A stretch of 64,000 nucleotides of DNA from Achromobacter spanius (GTDB taxonomy: Bacteria > Pseudomonadota > Gammaproteobacteria > Burkholderiales > Burkholderiaceae_B), in contig NZ_CP121261.1 of the NCBI RefSeq assembly GCF_029637605.1, forward strand, positions 4,898,001 through 4,962,000, read 5' to 3'. A program made the position numbers and the translations under genes. The stretch's first letter is position 1. Every line of letters starts with the position of its first letter. Positions 30,034 through 39,368 of the stretch are shown here, piece by piece. Below the pieces are notes generated by a model. The model was not told the origin of the DNA, ran no database searches, and saw only the letters and a program-made list of their open reading frames with translations.

Positions 30034-32094
30034 ATGTCCGCCAACGAAGCCATTGCCCAAGGGATGAACCCCGCCCAACGCGAGGCGGTGCTGTACCTGG
30101 ACGGCCCCTGCCTGGTGCTGGCGGGCGCCGGCAGCGGCAAGACGCGCGTGATCACGCAGAAAATTGCGTATCTGCTGCGCGAATGCGGTTATATGGGCCG
30201 CAACGTGGTGGCCTTGACCTTCACCAACAAGGCTGCGCGCGAAATGGACGAGCGCGTCAAGACGCTGGTCGATCGCAAGCTGTCCAAGGGATTGATCATC
30301 AGCACGTTCCACTCGTTGGGCGTGAAGATGCTGCGCGAGGAAGCGCGCAACGCCGGGCTCAAGCCCACGTTTTCCATTCTGGATGCCGATGACGCCATGT
30401 CCATCATCCAGGAACTGCTGGCCACCACCGACAAGGCGCGGCTGCGGCACGTGCAGGGCATTATTTCGCTGTGGAAAAACGCGCTGATGGAGCCGGACGA
30501 CGCCGCGCGCGAAGCCGTCACGCCGGGCGACGTGGAAGCCGCCAATATCTACCGCAGCTATGCGGCCACGCTGGCGGCCTATCAGGCGGTGGACTTCGAT
30601 GACCTGATCCGCATTCCCGCGCTGCTGCTGTCCAGCAACGAAGAGGTGCGCACGCGCTGGCAAAACCGCGTCCGCTACCTGCTGGTGGACGAATACCAGG
30701 ACACCAACGTGTGCCAGTACCGGCTGGTGCAGTTGCTGACGGGCTCGCGCGCCATGTTCACGGCGGTGGGCGACGACGACCAGGCCATCTACGCCTGGCG
30801 CGGCGCCACCATCGAAAACCTGGCCAAGCTGACCACCGACTACCCCAACATCAAGCTCATCAAGCTGGAACAGAACTACCGCTCGGTGCAGCGCATTCTG
30901 GCCGCCGCCAACGCAGTCATTGAAAAGAACCCCAAGCTGTTCGACAAGAAGCTGTGGTCCGACCTGGGCGTGGGCGAGCCCATCCTGGTGTCGGCCATGG
31001 ACGGTGAAGAGCAGGAAGCCGAATCCATCGCCATGAAGGTGTCGGCCTCGCGCTTTGAACGGCAGGCGCAGTGGAAGGATTTCGCCATCCTGTACCGCAG
31101 CAATCATCAGTCGCGCATTCTGGAACAGGCGCTGCGCAACCTGAAGATTCCGTACACGATCTCGGGCGGGCAAAGCTTTTTCGACAAGGCGGAAGTGCGC
31201 GACGTCTTGTCGTACCTGCGCCTGTTGGCCAACGACGATGACGACCCCGCGTTCATCCGCGCGGCCACCACGCCCAAGCGCGGCATCGGCCAGGCCACCT
31301 TGCAGGTGCTGGGCCAGTACGCGGCCACGCGCGAAACGTCGCTGCTGGCCGCCGTGGCCGAAACCGGTTTGGAAAGCTTGCTGGCACCGCGCCAGTTGGA
31401 GCCCCTGCGTACCTTTGCCGAATTCATCCGCCGCATGCAGTGGCGCGCCGGACGTGGCGCCACCGGCAAGGACGCCGCGCCGGCCGAACCCGCCGGCGTC
31501 ATCCTGGACGACCTGGTGGAAGCCATTCAGTACGAACGCCATCTGTTCGAACTGTTCGAGGAACGCCCCGCGCAAACGCGCTGGCAGAACGTGCTGGAGC
31601 TGACCGGCTGGCTCAAGCGCAAGGCCGAAGAAGACAACATGACGCTCTTCGACCTGGTGCAGCACGTGGCGCTGGTCACGATGCTGGAGCGCGGCGAGGA
31701 AGACGAGCCCGATGCGGTGAAGATGTCGACCCTGCATGCGTCCAAGGGCCTGGAGTATCCGCACGTGTATCTGGCGGGTGTGGAAGAAGGCTTGCTACCG
31801 CACCTGGGTAAGGACGATGAAGTGGGCGACCCCGCGCGCGCTGCCGAGAACCTGGCCACGCGCATTCAGGAAGAACGCCGCCTGATGTACGTGGGCATCA
31901 CCCGTGCGCAGCGCAGCCTGAATCTAAGCTGGTGCAAGCGCCGCCGCCGCGCGCGCGAAGACCTGGTGCGCGAGCCGTCGCGCTTCATCGAAGAGATGGG
32001 GCTGGGGGATGTGCGCGTGCAGGAAGACGAAGCCACCGCCGCCATGAACCCCAAGGAGCGCATGGCCATGTTGAAAGCGCTGCTGAAGAAGTAG
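30034..32094 (+). CDS. rep: ATP-dependent DNA helicase Rep (UvrD/Rep family)
   Basis: 686 residues from the ATG at 30034. The start MNPAQREAVLYLDGPCLVLAGAGSGKTRVITQKIAYLL matches Rep more closely than UvrD. Other superfamily 1A motifs are VALTFTNKAAREM, LVDEYQDTNVCQY, VGDDDQAIYAWRGA and MSTLHASKGLEYPHVYLAG. It moves 3' to 5' and clears proteins ahead of replication forks, in keeping with its place next to priA, the restart helicase. Length is near that of E. coli Rep. Confidence 0.95.
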   Translation: MSANEAIAQGMNPAQREAVLYLDGPCLVLAGAGSGKTRVITQKIAYLLRECGYMGRNVVALTFTNKAAREMDERVKTLVDRKLSKGLIISTFHSLGVKMLREEARNAGLKPTFSILDADDAMSIIQELLATTDKARLRHVQGIISLWKNALMEPDDAAREAVTPGDVEAANIYRSYAATLAAYQAVDFDDLIRIPALLLSSNEEVRTRWQNRVRYLLVDEYQDTNVCQYRLVQLLTGSRAMFTAVGDDDQAIYAWRGATIENLAKLTTDYPNIKLIKLEQNYRSVQRILAAANAVIEKNPKLFDKKLWSDLGVGEPILVSAMDGEEQEAESIAMKVSASRFERQAQWKDFAILYRSNHQSRILEQALRNLKIPYTISGGQSFFDKAEVRDVLSYLRLLANDDDDPAFIRAATTPKRGIGQATLQVLGQYAATRETSLLAAVAETGLESLLAPRQLEPLRTFAEFIRRMQWRAGRGATGKDAAPAEPAGVILDDLVEAIQYERHLFELFEERPAQTRWQNVLELTGWLKRKAEEDNMTLFDLVQHVALVTMLERGEEDEPDAVKMSTLHASKGLEYPHVYLAGVEEGLLPHLGKDDEVGDPARAAENLATRIQEERRLMYVGITRAQRSLNLSWCKRRRRAREDLVREPSRFIEEMGLGDVRVQEDEATAAMNPKERMAMLKALLKK

Positions 32095-32109
32095 CGCGCA
32101 GCCCGTGCC

Positions 32110-32937
32110 ATGAAAGACGACGTCCGCTATCTGCCCGTGTCCGGCACACCGGGGCTGGTGCTGGGGCAAGCGCGTCTCAGCGAATTCCAGTTTGACCGCC
32201 ACTATCACGAGGACTATCACATCGGCCTGGTGACGCAGGGCGTGCAACGCCAGCACTTTCGTGGGCAGAGCATTCTGCTGGGGCCTGGCGGCATTGCGTT
32301 GATGCCGCCCGGCGAGATCCATGACGGCATGGGGGCGGACGACCAAGGCTCGGCCTATGTACTGAAGACGTTTCGGATTTCGGCGGCCTTGATGCGCACC
32401 TGGATCGAAGACGTGTCGGACGCCGCCGCCCGCGAGCACTTCTTTGGCACGCTGCTGCAAGACGCCGCGCTGGCGCAGCGCTTCATGGCCTTGCACAACG
32501 TGTGGATGTCCCGCGCGCCGGACGAACCGCTGGCGCGGCAGTCGCAATCGCTGGCCTTGATGGCCGACCTGTTCCTGCGCACGCGCACGGTGTTGCCGCA
32601 AGTGGTCAAGGGCGGCCTGTCAGCGGCGCATCGGCTTGCCGTGCGGGATTACTGCCATGCGCATCTGAGCGAGAAGATCGCGTTGGACGACCTGGCGCGC
32701 TTGTGCGGACTCAGCCGTTTTCAATTCCTGCGGCGCTTTACGCACACGGCGGGTTTGACGCCCCACGCCTGGTTGGTGCGGCTGCGGCTGGAGCGGGCCT
32801 GCGCGGTGCTGGCCACCGCGCGCATGTCGGTGGCCGAGGTGGCGGCGGAAGTGGGTTTCTATGATCAAAGCCATTTCAACCGCGCTTTCCGCGCCGCCTA
32901 TGGCGCACCGCCTTCGGCTTATCAACCCACGGCGTAG
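32110..32937 (+). CDS. AraC-family transcriptional regulator
   Basis: 275 residues; ATG 15 bases after the rep stop, without a good ribosome site. The N-terminal cupin-like sensing domain (FDRHYHEDYHIGLVTQGVQRQHFRG, LMPPGEIHDG) is followed by the C-terminal pair of helix-turn-helix units (LSEKIALDDLARLCGLSRFQFLRRFTHTAGLTPHAWLVRLRLERA, then MSVAEVAAEVGFYDQSHFNRAFRAAYGAPPSAY). The ligand is unknown. It is convergent with the threonine aldolase gene, which may or may not be a target. Confidence 0.88.
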   Translation: MKDDVRYLPVSGTPGLVLGQARLSEFQFDRHYHEDYHIGLVTQGVQRQHFRGQSILLGPGGIALMPPGEIHDGMGADDQGSAYVLKTFRISAALMRTWIEDVSDAAAREHFFGTLLQDAALAQRFMALHNVWMSRAPDEPLARQSQSLALMADLFLRTRTVLPQVVKGGLSAAHRLAVRDYCHAHLSEKIALDDLARLCGLSRFQFLRRFTHTAGLTPHAWLVRLRLERACAVLATARMSVAEVAAEVGFYDQSHFNRAFRAAYGAPPSAYQPTA

Positions 32938-32971
32938 GTGTAGGCGAGGCCGCAGGCCTCACACAGCCGCT

Positions 32972-34066
32972 TCAACCCACCCGCGCGCGCAGCGCCGACA
33001 GGAAGTGGTCCACGTCTTGTTCCGTGGTGGCAAAGGACGTCACCAGACGCACGACGCCCGGACCCCAGCGGTCGTGATAGAAACGGAAGCCGTCGGCCAG
33101 CAGGCCGTCGATGGCGGCGGCGGGCAATTGGCAGAACAGGATGTTGGCGTCGGCCTTGCCTTGCAGTGTCACGCCGGGCAGGCCTTGCATGCCCGCCGCC
33201 AGCCGGGCGGCCATGGCGTTGGCCTGGCGCGCGTTGCGCAGCCACAGGCCATCATCCAGATACGCTTCCATTTGCGCGGACAGCAAGCGCATCTTTGACA
33301 ACAGATGGCCGCCGCGCTTGCGCCGGAACGCCAGGTCGCGCGCACGCTCAGGGTTGAACATCACGATGGCCTCGGCGCCCAGCACGCCGTTCTTGGTGGC
33401 GCCGAACGACAGAATCTCCACGCCCGCCTTCCACGTCATGTCCGCCGGCGTGCAGTCCAGGCTGACCAGCGCGTTGGCAAAGCGCGCGCCGTCCATGTGC
33501 AGCGGCAGGCCCGCATCGCGGCAGACGCTGCCGATGGCCTGGATCTCATCCAAGGTATAGACGCTGCCGGTTTCCGTGGCCTGCGTGATGCTGACGCAGG
33601 ACGGCTGCACGGAATGCACGTCACCCACCTTGCGCCGCGCCTGCTCCGCCAGTTGGACCGGGTCGATCTTGGCGTCGGCCCCGCCCAGCAGCATCAGGCG
33701 TGCGCCATGGGTGTAGAACTCGGGCGCCCCACATTCATCGTTGGCGATATGGCTTTGCGTGTGGCACAGCACGGCGCCCCAGGGCGGCGTCAGCGCGGCC
33801 AGGCTGAGCGAATTGGCGGCGGTGCCGGTGGGCACCAGCAGCACGTCGACCTCGTGCTCGAACAGCTCGGCCAGCCGGCGCTGCACATTCAGGGTGCTGT
33901 CGTCGGCGCCATAGGGCTGGGCCTGGCCGGTGCTGGCGCGCAGCAGCGCTTGCATCACTTCGGGGCTGGCGCCCGCGATGTTGTCGCTGGAAAAGCCCAT
34001 ATTGGGGGCGGGGACGGATAAGGGCGTGTTCACGGTTGGCTTCGGCGGATACGGGAAAGCCGTCAC
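32972..34066 (-). CDS. ltaE: Low-specificity L-threonine aldolase (PLP-dependent)
   Basis: 364 residues from a GTG at 34066. A start at the internal Met ([15 protein letters not shown], 34000) matches many relatives better and is a real alternative. It is a fold-type I PLP enzyme: [14 protein letters not shown], the PLP-pairing Asp region [13 protein letters not shown], and the Schiff-base lysine in [13 protein letters not shown]. It cleaves L-threonine or L-allo-threonine to glycine and acetaldehyde. It is divergent from the amidotransferase gene at 34150. Confidence 0.88.
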   Translation of the reverse strand: MTAFPYPPKPTVNTPLSVPAPNMGFSSDNIAGASPEVMQALLRASTGQAQPYGADDSTLNVQRRLAELFEHEVDVLLVPTGTAANSLSLAALTPPWGAVLCHTQSHIANDECGAPEFYTHGARLMLLGGADAKIDPVQLAEQARRKVGDVHSVQPSCVSITQATETGSVYTLDEIQAIGSVCRDAGLPLHMDGARFANALVSLDCTPADMTWKAGVEILSFGATKNGVLGAEAIVMFNPERARDLAFRRKRGGHLLSKMRLLSAQMEAYLDDGLWLRNARQANAMAARLAAGMQGLPGVTLQGKADANILFCQLPAAAIDGLLADGFRFYHDRWGPGVVRLVTSFATTEQDVDHFLSALRARVG

Positions 34067-34149
34067 TATGCCGGGGCGCGCGCATGCGGGCTTGTAGAAA
34101 ATTGCGGCTGGCTCCTACACTGGGCAAGTCCATCTTGAAGGAGCGCATC

Positions 34150-35001
34150 ATGTGTCGTTGGCTGGCTTACACCGGAAGTCCCCTACAGATGGAAAGCGTG
34201 CTGTTCAAGGCCAAGCACTCGCTTATCGACCAGAGCCTGCATTCGCGCCTGGGCGCCACCACGACCAATGGCGATGGCTTTGGCCTGGGTTGGTACAGTC
34301 GGCCCTCGAATAGCCACATCGAGCCGCCGTTCCGCTACCGCAGCGTGCACCCCGCCTGGAACGATCGCAACTTGCGCGAAGCAGCGCGCGCCATCCACGC
34401 GCCGCTGTTCGTGGCGCATATCCGCGCGGCCACCGACACGCCCGCGCAAGAAACCAACTGCCATCCGTTTCGCCACGGCCAGTGGCTGTTCGTGCATAAC
34501 GGGGTGATTCGCGACTACCCCTTGCTGCGCCGCGACCTGATGCTGATGATTGCGCCGGCCTATTTCGGGTCGCTGGAAGGGTCCACTGATTCCGAGGTGA
34601 TGTTCCTGCTGGCCCTGACCTTCGGCCTGGAGGAAGACCCGATTCCCGCGCTGGCCCGCATGGTGGGCGCGGTGGAAGAAACGGGCCGCCGCCACGGCGT
34701 GACGCATCCCATCAACATGACGGTGTGCGCGCTGGATGGCGAAAGGCTGATTGCGGTGCGTTATTCCAGCGAGGCAGAGTCGCGCACCCTGTTCCACAAT
34801 ACCTGCGTGCGCCATTTGCGCGAGCTGTATCCGCAGGACCCGCAGATCGCCACGCTGGACGAAGACGCCTTTCTGCTGCTGTCCGAGCCCTTGAGCGAAA
34901 TGCCCGGCGTCTGGGAAGAAGTGCCCGAAGCCACCGCCATCATCGCCGGGGGCGGCGATGTGCGGCATTACCCCTTCGTGCCGATTGCTCCGGGGCCGTG
35001 A
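34150..35001 (+). CDS. Class II glutamine amidotransferase (YafJ family)
   Basis: 283 residues from the ATG at 34150 with AAGGAG 6-7 bases upstream. After removal of Met1 the second residue, Cys (MCRWLAYTG), becomes the N-terminal nucleophile of the Ntn fold; NGDGFGLGWY, HIRAAT and QWLFVHNGVI are the glutamine-binding and structural motifs. There is no synthetase domain, so it is a free-standing amidotransferase of the YafJ/EgtC-like group whose acceptor is unknown. Monocistronic by position. Confidence 0.88.
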   Translation: MCRWLAYTGSPLQMESVLFKAKHSLIDQSLHSRLGATTTNGDGFGLGWYSRPSNSHIEPPFRYRSVHPAWNDRNLREAARAIHAPLFVAHIRAATDTPAQETNCHPFRHGQWLFVHNGVIRDYPLLRRDLMLMIAPAYFGSLEGSTDSEVMFLLALTFGLEEDPIPALARMVGAVEETGRRHGVTHPINMTVCALDGERLIAVRYSSEAESRTLFHNTCVRHLRELYPQDPQIATLDEDAFLLLSEPLSEMPGVWEEVPEATAIIAGGGDVRHYPFVPIAPGP

Positions 35002-35157
35002 CGGGGCTTTTAGGCAGAATCCGGCCAAATATCGTCGAAATTGGCCGATAAATAGGGGTCATCAAGCACGTATCGCCCATATAAGGGAGAATGCGTGTCG
35101 CAATGACTTTGCGACGTCCTGGGCCGCGAAAGCACCCCAACTCAATAAGGAAGTTGC

Positions 35158-35778
35158 ATGACAGATAGCAAAACCCCGCAAGTCTCAGACGCATTGGCGG
35201 TGTTTACGCACACGGGGAACGCCCCGGTTCGCTTTGAATTGCATGACAAGGGCGTGGTCTGCCAGCAAGGCGACACACGCAGCTACACCGCCTTCGCGGA
35301 TGTACTGGACCTTTGCCTGTTCCCCGCTGAAGCGGGCGCAACGGCAGGCCCGATCCACCAATTTGCCTACCGTACCAGCACGACGCAAGACTGGACCGTG
35401 GTGTCCGGCGACGTCAGCAACTTCGCCCAGCTCCTGGATGCATTCCGCTCGCGCTACGTCGCGCAGCGCCTGCCCGTGCTGGAAGCGTTGATGGCCGACG
35501 GCAAGCGCGTGGCATTCCGGACGATCAAGTCCGGTGATTTTCCCGGCTTTGACACGCAGGAACTGGCCCTGTCGGCCGAAGGCCTGCATATTGACGGCGC
35601 CACCTGGCCCTATGAATCGTTGCAGCGCATCGACCTGAACGACTGGACCGAGACGATCACCCTGCAAGACGACAACGGCAAGACCGTGTTTTCGTGCGTG
35701 ACGACGCGCATTCTCAGCTCGGACCTGCTGGTGAACCTGGTGTACGACCAGTTGGGTCAAACGGCGGAATACGCCTGA
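35158..35778 (+). CDS. Conserved hypothetical protein, 206 residues
   Basis: ATG at 35158 with AAGGAAG upstream. It has no signal peptide and no membrane segment. It is acidic and mixed alpha/beta; residues ~130-190 (GFDTQELALSAEGLHIDGATWPYESLQRIDLNDWTETITLQDDNGKTVFSCVTTRI) have the strand pattern of a pleckstrin-homology-like bacterial domain, but I recognise no family. It is a single gene with its own terminator. The leader contains a hairpin (GTCGCAA...TTGCGAC, near 35097-35114). Confidence 0.65.
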   Translation: MTDSKTPQVSDALAVFTHTGNAPVRFELHDKGVVCQQGDTRSYTAFADVLDLCLFPAEAGATAGPIHQFAYRTSTTQDWTVVSGDVSNFAQLLDAFRSRYVAQRLPVLEALMADGKRVAFRTIKSGDFPGFDTQELALSAEGLHIDGATWPYESLQRIDLNDWTETITLQDDNGKTVFSCVTTRILSSDLLVNLVYDQLGQTAEYA

Positions 35779-35830
35779 CGGGCATCGTCGGCGCAAGCGG
35801 CGTAACGGGCACGCTTGATACGTAAAGATG

Positions 35831-35864
35831 AAGGGCCGCCCCGAGCGTTACGAGCGGCCCTTTT
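35831..35864 (+). terminator. Rho-independent terminator after the hypothetical gene
   Basis: AAGGGCCG (35831-35838) pairs with CGGCCCTT (35855-35862), followed by TT. The loop contains a second small pairing. Confidence 0.8.
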
Positions 35865-35982
35865 GCATGGGGTTTGGCGGTTGTTGCGTCGCTTTGCCGA
35901 TGACGTTGACGCTATCGCTGGCGCAGTTGCTGATGCTGCTGCCGCTGAGGTTTCTGTTGTCCTTACCGTCTTGGCGAGCGGG

Positions 35983-36960
35983 TCAATGCCCCGCGTGCAG
36001 CGCGGGATTCAGCGTGCCCCAGGCCGCGGTGCGGACCAGGGATTCCACGGCACCGGTCTGCGAATTTCGACGGAACAACAACCCATGCCGGCCCGCCAGC
36101 GACGCCGCTTTCACTACCGCGCCTTCCGGCGTCAGCACCCGCGTTCCAGCTGTGATGTAGCAGCCGGCTTCCACCACGCAATCGTCGCCCAGCGAGATCC
36201 CGATACCTGAGTTCGCGCCCAGCAGGCAGCGTTTGCCAATGGACACCACCTGCTTGCCGCCACCCGACATGGTGCCCATGATGGACGCGCCGCCGCCGAT
36301 ATCGCTGCCGTCGTCCACGATGACGCCCGCGCTGATGCGGCCTTCGACCATCGAGGCGCCCAGCGTGCCAGCGTTGAAATTGCAGAACCCTTCATGCAGC
36401 ACGGTCGTGCCCGCCGACAAGTGCGCGCCCAGGCGCACGCGCGCCGTATCGGCAATGCGCACGCCGCTGGGCACGACGTAGTCGGTCATGCGGGGAATCT
36501 TGTCCACGCCGCGAATTTCCAGTGTTTGCCCCGTGGCGCGCAATTGCCAGCGCAAGGCATCCACCTGATCCACCGCGCAAGGACCCACGGACGTCCACGC
36601 CACGTTGGTCAGCACGCCGAACAAGCCATCCAGGTTTGCCTCATGCGGGCGGATCAGGCGATGGCTGAGCAGATGCAGCCGAAGATAGGCGTCATGCGCA
36701 TCGGCCGGCGGTTCATCCAGCGACGCAATGGCGGTGCGCACGGCAACGATATCCACCTTGCGCCGCGTATCGCGGATCAAGGCCGTGGGCACATGTTCGC
36801 CCAGCGCCGCGCGGGCTTCTTCAGGCGTCAGGTGGCGCGTACCGGAAGCGGGCGTACGCTCGGCCAGCGACGGACGTGGATACCAGGTGTCAAGCACGGA
36901 GCCATCGGCGGCAAGCGTGGCCAAGCCGTAGGCGATGGCGCTGGAGGGAGCGGCGGACAT
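35983..36960 (-). CDS. dapD: 2,3,4,5-Tetrahydropyridine-2,6-dicarboxylate N-succinyltransferase (long form)
   Basis: 325 residues from the ATG at 36960. The left-handed beta-helix of hexapeptide repeats is clear (VRLGAHLSAGTTVLHEGFCNFNAGTLGASMVEGRISAGVIVDDGSDIGGGASIMGTMSGGG), and the longer N-terminal domain places it with the Pseudomonas/actinobacterial DapD type rather than the 275-residue E. coli type. It succinylates tetrahydrodipicolinate in lysine/diaminopimelate synthesis. No Shine-Dalgarno sequence is visible: the 30 bases upstream are A/T-rich and end at a palindromic repeat. Confidence 0.9.
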   Translation of the reverse strand: MSAAPSSAIAYGLATLAADGSVLDTWYPRPSLAERTPASGTRHLTPEEARAALGEHVPTALIRDTRRKVDIVAVRTAIASLDEPPADAHDAYLRLHLLSHRLIRPHEANLDGLFGVLTNVAWTSVGPCAVDQVDALRWQLRATGQTLEIRGVDKIPRMTDYVVPSGVRIADTARVRLGAHLSAGTTVLHEGFCNFNAGTLGASMVEGRISAGVIVDDGSDIGGGASIMGTMSGGGKQVVSIGKRCLLGANSGIGISLGDDCVVEAGCYITAGTRVLTPEGAVVKAASLAGRHGLLFRRNSQTGAVESLVRTAAWGTLNPALHAGH

Positions 36961-36994
36961 GATAATTAGCGATAAAAAAATGGAAAAATTCGAC

Positions 36995-37060
36995 GTAGGA
37001 TGGGTGAAGCGCGAACGGCCGTTCAATAGAACACCAGTGTGAAACGCGCGCAACCCATCA
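36995..37060 (+). repeat. Interspersed palindromic repeat, copy 1 (forward)
   Basis: Begins GTAGGATGGGTGAAGCGCG and ends CGCGCGCAACCCATCA, with central GTTCAATAGAAC. The ends pair (GATGGGT/ACCCATC), so the transcript can fold as a hairpin. Confidence 0.85.
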
Positions 37061-37092
37061 GCCGCCCGTGGATCAACCCGTGACCACCGCCA

Positions 37093-37159
37093 GATGGGTT
37101 ACGCGCGATGGGCCACCGGCGCCCTTGCCATCGACACCGCGCGCTTCACCCATCCTACG
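37093..37159 (-). repeat. Interspersed palindromic repeat, copy 2 (reverse)
   Basis: Reverse orientation: starts GATGGGTTACGCGCG and ends GCGCTTCACCCATCCTACG. It forms an inverted pair with copy 1. Confidence 0.8.
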
Positions 37160-37194
37160 ATGCCAGGCAAGCGAAACCCATCAGCCGAGACCCC

Positions 37195-37260
37195 GTAGGA
37201 TGGGTGAAGCGCGAACCGCCGTTCAAAAGAACACCACCGTAGATCGCGCGCAACCCATCA
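37195..37260 (+). repeat. Interspersed palindromic repeat, copy 3 (forward)
   Basis: Same ends as copy 1; central GTTCAAAAGAACACCACC is nearly identical to copy 1. It lies 33 bases from the stop codon of the M20 gene. Confidence 0.85.
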
Positions 37261-37293
37261 TCCGATGAGTCACCCACGCCGTTGCCATCACCC

Positions 37294-38424
37294 CTACGCC
37301 AATTCCTTCAACAGCAACTCCCAGAACTTCAGCCGCTGTTCCAGCGTCGACACCAGCACATACTCATTCAACGTATGTGCCCCATCGCCATCAGCGCCCA
37401 AGCCATCCAACGTAGGAATTCCCATCGCCGACGTGAAGTTCGCGTCGCTGCCGCCGCCGGTCATCGGCGCGTCTTCCAGCAGGAAACCCGCCCGATCCGC
37501 GTAGCCTTGCACCAGCGACAGCAACGCCGCCGCAGCGTCTGTCTTCACCATCGGCGGGCGGTTCAGTTCAACGTTGATGTCCAGTTCCACATCCGGCCCC
37601 ACCGCGCACAACTCACGCATGCGGCGCAGCACGTCTTCGGCGGCGCCCATGTCCGGCACGCGGAAGTCCACCACGCAGCGGCACAGCGCCGGCACCGTAT
37701 TCGTGACCGTGCCGCCCGCAATCGTGCCCACGCTGACCGTGATGCCGCGGTCGTAGTCGGTCATGGCTTCCAGCGCCAACACCTGGTGCGCCATTTCGCG
37801 GATCGCGCTGCGGCCCTTTTCGTGCTGCATGCCGGCGTGCGCCGGGCGGCCCTTCACGTTCAGGTTCAACATGCCCGTGCCCTTGCGCGCGGTCACACAC
37901 TTGCCGCCGTTCGGACGCGCCGGTTCGCAGACCAGCGCGTACTTGGCGTTGGCGGCAAAGCGTTCGATGTGCACGCGGGACGCATGGCTGCCGGTTTCCT
38001 CATCCGGCACCACCAGGAAGTCCACCGGCAGTTGCGTCGCGCCGGGACGCGCCACCCCGGCCAGCGCGGTCAGCGCCAGGTAGATGCCCGCCTTCATGTC
38101 ATAACTGCCCGGGCCGTAGAGACGGTCGCCATCAATACGCACCGGGTTTTCAAGCAGCGTGCCCACCGGGTGCACCGTGTCCATGTGCGCCAGGATCAGG
38201 ATGCCCGGGCGCGTGTCGCCGGGCGCGCGGTTGGTGGCGTACAGCAGCGGACCCGTGGTGTGGCCCAGCGACGACAGCTCAACCGTCAGGCCCGCGGCGG
38301 CCGCGTAGTCGGCGATGATGCGCGCCATGGCGGCGATGCCTTCGGGAAAGTTCGACGGCGATTCGCATTGCAGCCAGCTTTGAATGCCGGCGACGATCTG
38401 TTCAGTGCTCTGAGTGTTGGACAT
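37294..38424 (-). CDS. M20-family metallopeptidase (glutamate carboxypeptidase / CPG2-like)
   Basis: 376 residues. Zinc ligands and catalytic residues of M20: LILAHMDTVHPVGTL (His, Asp), GPGSYDMKAG, VVPDEETGS (catalytic Glu and ligand Glu) and the final GADGDGAHTLNEYV His. The dimerisation domain (NLNVKGRPAHAGMQHEKGRSAI) is present. The AHMDTVHP pattern is that of CPG2-type carboxypeptidases rather than DapE. It probably removes C-terminal Glu-like residues or cleaves modified dipeptides, and is the last gene of the Dpp-linked cluster, 38 bases after the alpha/beta hydrolase. Confidence 0.85.
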   Translation of the reverse strand: MSNTQSTEQIVAGIQSWLQCESPSNFPEGIAAMARIIADYAAAAGLTVELSSLGHTTGPLLYATNRAPGDTRPGILILAHMDTVHPVGTLLENPVRIDGDRLYGPGSYDMKAGIYLALTALAGVARPGATQLPVDFLVVPDEETGSHASRVHIERFAANAKYALVCEPARPNGGKCVTARKGTGMLNLNVKGRPAHAGMQHEKGRSAIREMAHQVLALEAMTDYDRGITVSVGTIAGGTVTNTVPALCRCVVDFRVPDMGAAEDVLRRMRELCAVGPDVELDINVELNRPPMVKTDAAAALLSLVQGYADRAGFLLEDAPMTGGGSDANFTSAMGIPTLDGLGADGDGAHTLNEYVLVSTLEQRLKFWELLLKELA

Positions 38425-38462
38425 GGCGGGTTCGGTTTCAGCAATGAAAAAGGAAGGAGCGA

Positions 38463-39368
38463 TCAGGCGACCTGCTGGCCGGCCAGGCGGGCCAGTTCGG
38501 CGTCGTCGGGCATCTTGCCGTCAAACCACAAACTGGCGCAAACGGCCGACATGGCGCGGCCATCGTGGCCGATGCCGGGCACCACTTGCAGCGTCCAGCC
38601 AAACGGCACGCCACGGCGCTCGGCTTCTTGCTTGCCGAAGTCGTAGTAGTTCTTGGCGCGCGCGAAGCGGTGCGGGCCCTGGCGCATGGCGGCAGGCTCC
38701 GCCGGCAGGTTCGGGTCGTCGGTGGCAATGTCCTGATCGCCCGCCAGAATCGTCATGGGGTAGGCCAGCAGCTTCACCAGGTGCTCTTCGGTCAGACCCA
38801 CGCCGTCCATGCCTTCGGGGAACGGGTAATCAAACGTGGGCAGCGTGTACCAGCCCGGGTTGCCCGCCGTCACGGCCTTGAAGGGCGCGTGCGACTGGCT
38901 GCTCATCAAGCGGTGCACGAACTGGCCGCCCGCCGAGTGGCCGAACAGGTAGACGTTCTGGCCGTCGGTGATTTCACCGTCGATCATGTCCTTGATGACG
39001 TTGCCCACCAGCGCGTATGTCCAGCCATCGATGTGGCGCGGGTTGCCGCCAGCCGAGAACACGCGGCCGTTGTTGTAGCTTTCAACGCCGGGCCAGATCT
39101 CGTTGGAGAAGGTCAGCGCCACGATCAGCAGCTTGTGCTTGTCGGCGGCCTCGACCCAGAAGTCGCGGTATTCGTCGCCGTTGCGCAGCACACCATGCTG
39201 CACGATGACGACCGGGCGGTCGGGCGTGTAGCCGTAGGGGCGGTACGTTTGCAGCTTGAACGGGCGATCCGAATTGCGGTCCTCGTCGATGTACTGGATG
39301 GTGTTGCGGCCCGCATGGCCCATTTCGATGGCGATGCGGTCCACGTTGGACATGTCGGAGGGTTTCAT
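38463..39368 (-). CDS. Alpha/beta hydrolase (poly(3-hydroxybutyrate)-depolymerase/esterase-like)
   Basis: 301 residues; start overlaps the stop of the dppF-like gene (ATGA). A second Met (MSNVDRIAIE) lies five codons on. Nucleophile elbow LFGHSAGGQF (Ser145), acid probably in LAGDQDIATDDP, and His in VPGIGHDGRAM. There is an early oxyanion segment VVIVQHGVLRNGDEYRDFW. There is no signal peptide, so it acts in the cytoplasm on an imported compound. Its place between transporter ATPase and peptidase suggests it hydrolyses an ester or amide on the imported peptide-like substrate. Confidence 0.8.
   Translation of the reverse strand: MKPSDMSNVDRIAIEMGHAGRNTIQYIDEDRNSDRPFKLQTYRPYGYTPDRPVVIVQHGVLRNGDEYRDFWVEAADKHKLLIVALTFSNEIWPGVESYNNGRVFSAGGNPRHIDGWTYALVGNVIKDMIDGEITDGQNVYLFGHSAGGQFVHRLMSSQSHAPFKAVTAGNPGWYTLPTFDYPFPEGMDGVGLTEEHLVKLLAYPMTILAGDQDIATDDPNLPAEPAAMRQGPHRFARAKNYYDFGKQEAERRGVPFGWTLQVVPGIGHDGRAMSAVCASLWFDGKMPDDAELARLAGQQVA

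Larger units (their letters stand above)
36961..37293. other. Intergenic region filled by three palindromic repeats
   Basis: 333 bases between dapD and the M20 peptidase gene, both on the minus strand. It holds three copies of the 65-bp repeat (forward, reverse, forward) and a fragment GCGAAACCCATCA near 37171. No open frame is supported. The dapD promoter must lie in or beyond these repeats. Confidence 0.7.

Noticed and set aside
37294..38424. dapE, suggested by the nearby dapD
   Set aside because: The zinc-site pattern AHMDTVHPVGT is that of CPG2-like M20 peptidases, and the gene belongs to the Dpp cluster. Distance and three repeats separate it from dapD.
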